Source: Nanobdellota archaeon (lineage in GTDB: Archaea; Nanobdellota; Nanobdellia; Parvarchaeales; Parvarchaeaceae). Taken from it: 24,732 nt of DNA. Under the pieces are notes generated by a model, which saw only the letters and a program-made list of their open reading frames with translations, was not told the DNA's origin and did not search any database. The position numbers and the translations under genes are program-made. Location: the NCBI GenBank assembly GCA_021818665.1, contig JAKATQ010000010.1, forward strand, positions 1 through 24,732. Direction: 5' to 3'. Below are positions 18,958-24,732 of this stretch, in pieces. Every line of letters starts with the position of its first letter. The stretch's first letter is position 1.

Positions 18958-21141
18958 TCACAGAGCGGGCAGACCTTTCCTTTCCCGTATCTGCTTTAGC
19001 ACCTGCGCGTACAGGTCCTTTGGTAGTTTCTTGAACGTCTGGCCCGACAGTGACCACGAACCACGGCCCTCCGTGCCGGATCTCAATTCGTTCGTGAAAT
19101 CGAAAGACGACGCTACCGGCATTTCGGCGAACATGACGGCCTTGTCGCCGTCCTCCTTTATGTCCGATATGATGCCGCGTTTTGACTGCACCAGCGCGCT
19201 TATGTTGCTTAGGAACGACATCGGAAGGTCTACCCTTATCAACTGTATAGGCTCTAGCAGTATGGGGTTGGCGGCCATTATCGCGTCTTTTATCGCGTCT
19301 CTAACGGCAGGTATCACCTGTGCAGGCCCACGGTGTATCGCGTCCTCATGCAGCACGGTGTCAACGAACAGTACCTTCACTCCACGCACTTCCTCCTTGG
19401 CCTGAGGGCCGGTTTTCATGACCTCGTTGAACGCCTCTATGCACATCTCTATTATCTCCCCGATGTGCAGGACGCCCTTTGTCGTGTCCACGAATATGTT
19501 GTCGCCGTAAACAGCAGATATCCTTTTAGCCTCGTCCCTTTCCATCCCGGCGGCTATGAGCTTGTCCACCTCCGCACTGCCGAATCCCTTGACTTTGCCC
19601 TGCGGTATGTCGCCGCTCTCTATCAGATCTGCTACGCCCGGGCTGAGCGGCTCCACGCGGAGCAGGAAGCGATTGTGCTTATTGGGGGATTTTCCCTCGA
19701 CCTCCGGGCCGGCGGAAGCTATGCTTTCCTTGTACACGACGATGGGCTGTGAACTGACGATGTCTATGCCGTAATCCCTGCGCAGTTTGTCCTCCACTAT
19801 CTCCAGGTGCAGGTTGCCTAGGCCGGCGATAAGGTTTTCACCGGTCTCGTGGTTTATCGAGACTTTGAGTGTGATGTCATAGACTTCCAGCTCGCGCAGC
19901 GCCTGCACAAGCTTAGGGAGGTCTTTGGGGTTCTTCGGTTCTATGGCTTTTACCATGACGGGCTGTAGGATGTGCTTCACCGGCTCGAACGGCACGACAT
20001 TCTGCTCGGACGCGAGAGTCTCTCCCGCGATTATGTTTTTCAGCCCCGCGAGCCCCATCTGGTTGCCGGCCGTAGCTCCGTCCACCTGGAATTTTTGTGG
20101 CCCTTTCCATATGTATATCTGCTGGACCTTGTTAGTCTGCCGGTTGTTGACCAGGAAAACGTCCTGGCCCTTGGTTATCTTGCCTGAGAATATTCTGCCG
20201 ACTGCTATCTCCCCGGCCTGTGGGTCTATCTCGATGTTGGTCACCGATACCATGAGTGGCCCGTCTATGTTGCAGTCTACGAGCGATTTCCCGACGTCGG
20301 TGTCTACGTCACCGTGCCATATTATAGGTATGCGGTATTTTTGTGCATCGAGAGGACTGGGGAGATGCTCTATGACTATGTCGAGGAGCGCCTTGTAGAC
20401 TGGAGTCTTCTTCGATAGCGCTTTCACTTTCTCTTTGTCATTAGAACTATATGCGTCGTAGACATCCTTGAACGAAAGACCAGTGTCTTTCATCCTTTTT
20501 ATAGAGAGAGCCCAATTGTCTCTAGAAGCGCCGAAAGCTACAGTGTTGTCCTGAACGTTAACCTGCCATTTCTCTCTCATGTCTGGCGGCGCAAGGTCGT
20601 TTATGAAAGTGTTTATCTGCAGTATGAGCTTTATCAGGTGTTTTTGCATCTCTTCCGGCGAGAACCTGAGCTCCGTTATCAGTCTGTCTATCTTGTTTAT
20701 GTACAGCACGGGTTTTACCTTGTCTTTAAGGGCCTGCTTCAACACCATCTCCGTCTGCGGCATTACGCCTTCCACGGAGTCCATGACCACTATCGCGCCA
20801 TCTATGGCTCTAACCGCGCGCGTCACGTGGCCGCCGAAGTCGACGTGTCCGGGGGTGTCGATAAGGTTTATCAGGTATTCATCGCCAGCTACTCTTTCGT
20901 ACACCATGTTGACGTTCGAAGACTTTACAGTCATCTGCCTTTCCTGTTCTATCTTTTCGGAGTCCAGGTAAAGCTGCTTACCCGCCTTCTCCTCCGAAAG
21001 CATCCCACAGCCGGCAAGCAGGCTGTCGCAGGTAGTGGTCTTTCCGTGGTCTATGTGCGCTATGACCCCGATGTTCCTTATGCGACTTTGCTGGGTCATC
21101 AGCCTTACGACCTTGTCCGTCAGAGATTCCTTTTCAGGCAT
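18958..21141 (-). CDS. fusA: Elongation factor 2 (aEF-2)
   Basis: The 727-residue GTPase drives translocation of tRNA and mRNA on the ribosome. G1 is AHIDHGKTT (28-36), G3 DTPGHVDFGGHV and G4 NKID. The diphthamide loop LHEDAIHRGPAQVIPAVR carries His603, the residue modified by the Dph enzymes. The C-terminal domain ends with RSGTEGRGSWSLSGQTF and a short basic tail, normal for archaea (about 730 residues). A TATA box (GTATAAATAC) lies 26 nt upstream of the ATG, so this highly expressed gene also seems leaderless. Two HIT genes follow directly on the same strand. Confidence 0.97.
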   Translation of the reverse strand: MPEKESLTDKVVRLMTQQSRIRNIGVIAHIDHGKTTTCDSLLAGCGMLSEEKAGKQLYLDSEKIEQERQMTVKSSNVNMVYERVAGDEYLINLIDTPGHVDFGGHVTRAVRAIDGAIVVMDSVEGVMPQTEMVLKQALKDKVKPVLYINKIDRLITELRFSPEEMQKHLIKLILQINTFINDLAPPDMREKWQVNVQDNTVAFGASRDNWALSIKRMKDTGLSFKDVYDAYSSNDKEKVKALSKKTPVYKALLDIVIEHLPSPLDAQKYRIPIIWHGDVDTDVGKSLVDCNIDGPLMVSVTNIEIDPQAGEIAVGRIFSGKITKGQDVFLVNNRQTNKVQQIYIWKGPQKFQVDGATAGNQMGLAGLKNIIAGETLASEQNVVPFEPVKHILQPVMVKAIEPKNPKDLPKLVQALRELEVYDITLKVSINHETGENLIAGLGNLHLEIVEDKLRRDYGIDIVSSQPIVVYKESIASAGPEVEGKSPNKHNRFLLRVEPLSPGVADLIESGDIPQGKVKGFGSAEVDKLIAAGMERDEAKRISAVYGDNIFVDTTKGVLHIGEIIEMCIEAFNEVMKTGPQAKEEVRGVKVLFVDTVLHEDAIHRGPAQVIPAVRDAIKDAIMAANPILLEPIQLIRVDLPMSFLSNISALVQSKRGIISDIKEDGDKAVMFAEMPVASSFDFTNELRSGTEGRGSWSLSGQTFKKLPKDLYAQVLKQIRERKGLPAL

Positions 21142-21162
21142 TTTTTAGAGTTCTTTCTTATT

Positions 21163-21172
21163 GTATTTATAC
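21163..21172 (-). promoter_or_regulatory. TATA box for EF-2
   Basis: GTATAAATAC on the minus strand is centred 26 nt upstream of the EF-2 ATG, preceded by AAA in the place expected for a BRE. Confidence 0.65.
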
Positions 21173-21270
21173 TTTTACCGAAACGACGGTTTTCGCAGCG
21201 CTTTCGCTATTAGACTAGGAAACTGCGATGTCATCGATTATAATAGCAGTAGCGGAGAAGATTATTTTAA

Positions 21271-21279
21271 TATTTATAA
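21271..21279 (+). promoter_or_regulatory. TATA-like box for tRNA-Leu
   Basis: TATTTATAA is centred about 34 nt upstream of the mature tRNA, which would leave a 5' leader of about 8 nt for RNase P to remove. Confidence 0.5.
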
Positions 21280-21308
21280 CCAAGAAACGAACATATCAAG
21301 CTTGTCAA

Positions 21309-21393
21309 GCAGAGGTAGCGAAGCCCGGTCAAACGTGCTAGCTTCAGGGGCTAGTGGCTTAGGCCTTCGGGGGTTCAAATCCCCCCTTCTGCA
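21309..21393 (+). tRNA. tRNA-Leu (anticodon CAG)
   Basis: Class II tRNA of 85 nt: acceptor GCAGAGG/CTTCTGC (one G-T pair) with discriminator A; anticodon stem CTAGC/GCTAG with loop TTCAGGG (anticodon CAG at 21345-21347); long variable arm TGGCTTAGGCCTTC; T arm GGGGG-TTCAAAT-CCCCC. No intron and no encoded CCA. Confidence 0.95.
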
Positions 21394-21425
21394 CGTGCAG
21401 TAGTTCCGAAAGTAGATCTTGACAG

Positions 21426-21435
21426 ATATTTTAAT
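21426..21435 (+). promoter_or_regulatory. TATA box for the gene at 21456
   Basis: ATATTTTAAT is centred 26 nt before the ATG at 21456. Confidence 0.6.
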
Positions 21436-21455
21436 AGACGGCTACAAGTATAGAT

Positions 21456-21884
21456 ATGGAAAAGGAGCTCGAAAACATACTCAGCGACATTTCTAGCCGG
21501 GATAGGTTCATAGGCGTCCTCGACTACGGCGAAGAAAGAACCAGCAAAGAGACTCTGATTTATGAAAAATCCAAGGCGGTATACATAGAGGCTGTCGATT
21601 GCATCTGGTCCATGCATCAAGGAGAGTGCCCCATGAGCGACACGCTGGACCCGAGATATGTGCTTAAAAACCACCTTAGAGAAACGAAGAATAGTGACGG
21701 GTCCTACTATTTGCTTCTCGATAATCCTCCGAGAACCGGGTTTTTCAACGAAATGGCGACATATGCGCTTATGCACGTGACTGATGGCAGGCTTAAGTCA
21801 ATGCGCATAATCCACGCAACGATCGACATGGCAGGCAAACCGGTTAAAATAAAGCAGACGGAAAAGATAGACTTTTTCTACTAG
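21456..21884 (+). CDS. Small soluble protein of unknown function upstream of purA
   Basis: The 142-residue protein is acidic at its start (MEKELENILSDISS) and appears soluble, with alternating strand-like and loop-like segments (RFIGVLDYGEE, KAVYIEAVDCIW, GSYYLLLDNPP, MRIIHATIDMAG). It has two cysteines (DCIW, GECP) and no membrane segment. I do not recognise a family or active-site motif. Its TATA box at the standard distance and its codon use, which matches the flanking genes, support real coding. It lies 48 bp upstream of purA, which has its own TATA box. Confidence 0.75.
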   Translation: MEKELENILSDISSRDRFIGVLDYGEERTSKETLIYEKSKAVYIEAVDCIWSMHQGECPMSDTLDPRYVLKNHLRETKNSDGSYYLLLDNPPRTGFFNEMATYALMHVTDGRLKSMRIIHATIDMAGKPVKIKQTEKIDFFY

Positions 21885-21898
21885 TCGCATTATGCAAA

Positions 21899-21907
21899 GT
21901 TATATAC
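21899..21907 (+). promoter_or_regulatory. TATA box for purA
   Basis: GTTATATAC is centred about 29-30 nt before the ATG at 21933. Confidence 0.55.
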
Positions 21908-21932
21908 CTAAAAAACATAGTCTATCTGCTAT

Positions 21933-22937
21933 ATGCTGGACATATTAGTCGGCGGATTCTACGGAGACGAAGGCAAGGGCAAGATAGCGTCTTATCTCGC
22001 GCTTGCAGACAAACCAAGCATCGCTGTAAGGACTGGCGGCACGAACGCCGGTCACACTGTCGTGGCCGACGGCAAGACTTTCAAATTAAGGACTTTACCG
22101 GCAGCCTTTGTAAACAAGGACACGATACTGGCAATCTCGCCGGGTGCCGTGATAAACAGAAACATACTTTTCAAAGAAATGGATGAAACGGGTTCTAAAG
22201 AAAGGATATTCATAGACCCCCATACCGCTGTAATAACGGATCAAGAAATCAAGGATGAGGAGATAGATACTCTGCTCGCCGGGACCGTAGGCAGCACAAA
22301 ACAAGGCGTCGGCAGCGCGGAATCTAAAAGAGTGTTAAGAAGATTAAAACTGGCAGAGTCGTACCCAGACCTTTCCAGATACATAAAAAACGTTCCGGAA
22401 CTGGCAGTAAACGCTCTTGAAAAGAACAAGAAGGTTTTCGTCGAAGGAACACAAGGTCACATGATAAGCTTGTATCACGGCGCTTATCCCTACGTTACGA
22501 GCAGGAACACTACGGCGTCAGGCATCCTAAGCGAGGTCGGCGTAGGGCCGAAATACGTCGGAAACGTCATGGTCATATTCAAATCGTTCATAACCCGGGT
22601 CGGAGCGGGGCCGTTGCAGAGAGAACTTCCAGAAGAGGCGATCAGGAAGGAGTTTGAGGAGCGCGGCACGGTGACCGGCAGGAAAAGACGAGTCGCACCA
22701 TTCGATAAGAACCTGGCGCGCGAAGTCATAAGGATAAATTCCGCGAATCAAGTCGCGATAACTAAACTAGATTCGATGTTTAAGGACGCTTATAAAAAGC
22801 GAAGGTACGAAGACCTTCCTTTCGAGGCGAAAAGATGGATAGAGACCGTTGAAAACGCCCTGCGTGTACCGATAGCGTTGATAGGCACCGGAGAAGACGC
22901 ACTTGATATAATCGACCTTAGAAAACCTGCAAAATGA
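21933..22937 (+). CDS. purA: Adenylosuccinate synthetase, short archaeal type
   Basis: The 334-residue enzyme joins IMP and aspartate using GTP, the first step from IMP to AMP. The P-loop-like GGFYGDEGKGK (7-17) contains catalytic Asp12, where bacteria have QWGDEGKGK. RTGGTNAGHT carries catalytic His41. Further signatures are VEGTQGHMISLYHG, YVTSRNTTASG and the C-terminal GRKRRVAPFD. The length fits the short archaeal form, which lacks segments of the ~430-residue bacterial enzyme. No essential motif is missing. Its presence implies that IMP is made or salvaged and converted to AMP even if the cell has a reduced metabolism. Confidence 0.96.
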   Translation: MLDILVGGFYGDEGKGKIASYLALADKPSIAVRTGGTNAGHTVVADGKTFKLRTLPAAFVNKDTILAISPGAVINRNILFKEMDETGSKERIFIDPHTAVITDQEIKDEEIDTLLAGTVGSTKQGVGSAESKRVLRRLKLAESYPDLSRYIKNVPELAVNALEKNKKVFVEGTQGHMISLYHGAYPYVTSRNTTASGILSEVGVGPKYVGNVMVIFKSFITRVGAGPLQRELPEEAIRKEFEERGTVTGRKRRVAPFDKNLAREVIRINSANQVAITKLDSMFKDAYKKRRYEDLPFEAKRWIETVENALRVPIALIGTGEDALDIIDLRKPAK

Positions 22938-22961
22938 AGAGTCATCCACCGTAGACTATAC

Positions 22962-22978
22962 GCAGCCATTATCGCTGC
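22962..22978. terminator. Possible bidirectional hairpin between convergent genes
   Basis: GCAGC-CATTATC-GCTGC lies at the convergent gap between purA and the minus-strand membrane protein gene, overlapping the last codons of the latter. It is followed by only modest T-rich sequence, so a terminator role is weakly supported. Confidence 0.3.
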
Positions 22979-23586
22979 TTCTTCGAATAATGTATGTATA
23001 AGGATGTCGGTCGGCTTTTAGTCTCGATTTCTATTTTAAGAAAACTTATTCCAACGTATGCAGAAAAAATCGCGAGTATGAGAAAACTTATTGGTAATAT
23101 ATATTGAGAGTATACCGTAAGATAGATAAGTGATGCAGCAACGAATGCTATTGGGAATATTATCAACCAAGGGCAGGCTACTCTCCCTTTGAAAGCTCGT
23201 CGCAAAGCAAAGAACTCTACACACGAGTATACTGTCCACGCAGCCACCATGGATAAGAACAAAGGATTACTGACATAATCATAAAATGGATAAACTGTAG
23301 TCTGCGGATACGCAAAGACGAAGAAACTTACGAGTAAGCCGGCTCCTAAAAACAGGACTATGAAGCCCACGATCGAATAAATTTTGTCATCAGACGCCTT
23401 TGATAGATTTATCCAGCAGAAGAATCGCAGGACGATGCCGATGACGAAGACAAACGGTATAAAACCAAAGTTTATGAGCGAAACTTGCGGATCTGCGATG
23501 AGATAAAACAACATCACGGAAAGGCTCACTGTGGTGGCTGTTGAGGCGAAAAATCCTGAAGCCCTAAGAAGATTTGCCGCTTCCAT
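22969..23586 (-). CDS. Six-helix integral membrane protein, unknown function
   Basis: The 205-residue protein has about six hydrophobic segments (roughly residues 15-33, 38-57, 68-92, 105-128, 138-160 and 163-182), short loops and a basic C-terminal tail (KSRPTSLYIHYSKKQR). No family, catalytic motif or signal peptide is recognised. Its ATG overlaps the end of the upstream bPH2-like gene by 23 nt in another frame, which implies translational coupling, so the two products probably act together in the membrane. Codon use is more AT-rich than in purA or EF-2. Confidence 0.78.
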   Translation of the reverse strand: MEAANLLRASGFFASTATTVSLSVMLFYLIADPQVSLINFGFIPFVFVIGIVLRFFCWINLSKASDDKIYSIVGFIVLFLGAGLLVSFFVFAYPQTTVYPFYDYVSNPLFLSMVAAWTVYSCVEFFALRRAFKGRVACPWLIIFPIAFVAASLIYLTVYSQYILPISFLILAIFSAYVGISFLKIEIETKSRPTSLYIHYSKKQR

Positions 23587-24163
23587 TATCAGGTACCTGA
23601 GCCGGCGGGCCCGTACGATAAGTTTCGCTCCCTATAAGTTTTAATACATCACCTTGGAATTTATACGGATCGCGTATCCCACGGAGTACTATGACCTCTT
23701 TGGCGCTGGTCTCCAAAGTCAGGATTATCTTGCCTATGCCAAGAAGTCTGTCCACGATGCTGAGGTCTACTGTGACATCTCCTACCTTTGCCGGAAGTAT
23801 TATATTCAAGTCTTTTGAAATGACACCGCGCTTGAATATCACCCTGTTTGTAGTCACGATGTAATCTATGAAATAAACGTCAAGCTCCGCATAGAGCATG
23901 TAGAAAAACCCTATCACCATAAATATCGTCGGAAGAACAGGCAGCGTACCTACGATACTTGGAAGCGGAGATATTATGCTCATATAAGTCAATACACTCT
24001 GAAATGTAAAGTTGGCGCTAGTATAGAATATTTCAGATATGAGGAATATCGCTACTGAAAGGATTATGAGAACAATACCGATCCAGAACTTGTGTATCCC
24101 TACGATAGAAGGTTTTCTAGAACTTATTACTTTCTCGTTAGGCATCAAAAACGATTCGCTCAT
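23564..24163 (-). CDS. Membrane protein with bacterial-PH-like domain (bPH2/YdbS type)
   Basis: The 199-residue protein has two membrane helices (about 27-47 and 75-95). A cytosolic segment follows: YFIDYIVTTNRVIFKRGVISKDLNIILPAKVGDVTVDLSIVDRLLGIGKIIL. This is the characteristic bacterial PH domain 2 pattern: Y-x-lT-x-NRVi, G, then a conserved RLLGIG. The family (formerly DUF304, for example YdbS/YdbT) is found in membrane proteins of unclear role, often in pairs and near other membrane genes. Residues after about 165 form a polar tail. The TATA box 26 nt upstream of the ATG supports the start. It overlaps the downstream six-helix protein gene by 23 nt. Confidence 0.85.
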   Translation of the reverse strand: MSESFLMPNEKVISSRKPSIVGIHKFWIGIVLIILSVAIFLISEIFYTSANFTFQSVLTYMSIISPLPSIVGTLPVLPTIFMVIGFFYMLYAELDVYFIDYIVTTNRVIFKRGVISKDLNIILPAKVGDVTVDLSIVDRLLGIGKIILTLETSAKEVIVLRGIRDPYKFQGDVLKLIGSETYRTGPPAQVPDNGSGKSS

Positions 24164-24182
24164 ACTAATTTGATACGACTAG

Positions 24183-24194
24183 CTGATTTAAGTT
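24183..24194 (-). promoter_or_regulatory. TATA box for the bPH2-like operon
   Basis: AACTTAAATCAG on the minus strand is centred about 26 nt upstream of the ATG at 24163. Confidence 0.55.
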
Positions 24195-24230
24195 TGCTCA
24201 TGACAGCTTTAAAGTATTAATAACGTTTGG

Positions 24231-24240
24231 TCTATATAAC
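24231..24240 (+). promoter_or_regulatory. TATA box in front of the 24260 RNA candidate
   Basis: TCTATATAAC is centred about 25 nt before position 24260, just ahead of the first paired base of the structured segment. There is no protein start at that distance. Confidence 0.5.
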
Positions 24241-24259
24241 TACTTCATATCATTATAGT

Positions 24260-24396
24260 ACGGGCCAATAGTCCCGAAGATACTTCGTCGGGAAATTTAC
24301 GCAAAATTAGGCATCTTTTAGTTCGGACTGATAAAGGAAACTCCATTAGTCGATGCGCCGCCCACGGCGTGGAGATGGCAAAGTATTGTTTTATAG
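24260..24396 (+). ncRNA. Candidate structured non-coding RNA, family unknown
   Basis: The segment has no credible ORF. CGAAG-ATA-CTTCG (24275-24287) is a strong hairpin. A second hairpin is GACTGAT/ATTAGTC (24326-24332/24345-24351). A third is CGCCG-CCCA-CGGCG (24356-24369). GCATCT (24311-24316) can pair with AGATGGC (24373-24379, one bulge) and so enclose the last two in a three-way junction. CCCG at 24273-24276 can pair either with CGGG upstream (24261-24264) or CGGG downstream (24289-24292), giving two exclusive folds. A TATA box lies about 25 nt upstream and a T-rich stretch (about 24387-24395) follows. It matches no RNA family that I can recognise. The remaining DNA at 24397-24572 is AT-rich and shows only TATA-like sequences. 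Confidence 0.45.
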
Positions 24397-24572
24397 ACAC
24401 TCACAGGAATTTCGATGTATTTTTGAGTCGAGGCTTGAAGTACTTTTAAGTGAAGTCGAAATACTCGCTATATCCTCATAACTATAAATAAAGACTCATT
24501 TTTAAGAAGATATTATATGCCTGATGCCCTCTTGTTTTCAAAGAACGTTCGAATCGATTGAGAAATCTTGAG

Positions 24573-24732
24573 ATGAGCAGATCGGCGTACGATTCTTACG
24601 ATAAAGAGACTAAGCATAGAAGCCGAGCCATGCAGATGCATTTACAAGGAAAAGAAAACATATTGAAATATAAAACTGTCTTAGAGCCATCTAAAGAGAC
24701 CAAAAAACGTCAGTTGAGTTGTCAGTTATACA
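24573..24732 (+). CDS. Possible protein N-terminus, cut off by the window end
   Basis: An ATG at 24573 opens a frame of 53 codons with no stop before the window ends. It is hydrophilic and rich in Lys, Arg, Ser and Tyr (begins MSRSAYDSYDKETKHRSRAM). No family is recognised. A weak SD-like TTGAG lies 5 bp upstream, and a TATA-like AT run at 24511-24518 would give a short leader. It may be a chance open frame; the sequence beyond the window would decide. Confidence 0.3.
   Translation, partial: MSRSAYDSYDKETKHRSRAMQMHLQGKENILKYKTVLEPSKETKKRQLSCQLY

Noticed and set aside
24517..24561. 14-codon frame behind a TATA-like box
   Set aside because: Too short to support, not in frame with the later open frame, and without an SD site or other evidence.
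1..24732. CRISPR arrays, insertion sequences or prophage genes
   Set aside because: No regularly spaced repeats, transposase, integrase or phage structural genes were seen on either strand.

Overview
This window looks like a piece of a small archaeal genome, most probably a DPANN archaeon of the Micrarchaeota (ARMAN) type. The domain is well supported: archaeal elongation factor 2 with the HRGPAQ diphthamide loop, the short archaeal PurA, archaeal TruD, an S-layer protein with methanococcal-type sequence signatures, an XPD-type helicase, a HerA-type ATPase, intron-containing tRNAs, and AT-rich TATA boxes placed about 26 nt upstream of start codons. The phylum is an inference from overall gene character and compact spacing and could not be checked by a search.

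Layout. 1-230: divergent tRNA-Pro(UGG, with intron) and tRNA-Gly(UCC). 271-618: a small membrane protein. 619-1084: no protein gene, but a likely structured RNA at about 773-998 whose motif order resembles the specificity domain of RNase P RNA. 1085-2023: an AT-rich, sequon-rich membrane-anchored surface protein. 2248-4902: tRNA-Ser(CGA), then a polytopic GT-C-like protein and a Dpm1-like GT2/GtrA fusion, a plausible lipid-linked sugar pathway. 5008-10049: a MazG-like pyrophosphohydrolase, an AAA+ ATPase, a HerA-like ATPase and an XPD/DinG-like Fe-S helicase, all on one strand; this is the best candidate here for an uncharacterised DNA-processing system. 10052-10871 (minus): a free-standing MetG-C-terminal-like tRNA-binding domain and a coiled-coil protein.

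10931-11492: tRNA-Gly(CCC, with intron) and a small conserved-looking protein. 11613-14171: the S-layer protein, with a palindromic TATA box, a hairpin at the predicted mRNA 5' end, a Shine-Dalgarno site, its own codon style and a hairpin/T-tract terminator. 14277-17966: a small Cys-rich membrane-anchored protein, TruD, a processive GT2 glycosyltransferase and a membrane-anchored thioredoxin-like protein. 17970-21141 (minus): EF-2 followed by two tandem HIT-family proteins. 21309-22937: tRNA-Leu(CAG), an unknown protein and PurA. 22969-24163 (minus): two overlapping membrane protein genes, one with a bacterial-PH-like domain. 24164-24732: mostly non-coding, with a second structured RNA candidate behind a TATA box and an open frame running off the end.

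Themes. Much of the window serves the cell envelope (S-layer, three glycosyltransferases, Cys-rich and thioredoxin-like ectodomain proteins) and translation (five tRNAs, EF-2, TruD, a tRNA-binding domain). About a dozen genes appear to be transcribed as leaderless mRNAs; the S-layer gene is the clear exception, with a structured leader and SD site. Coding strands switch often, and convergent genes end within a few nucleotides of each other.
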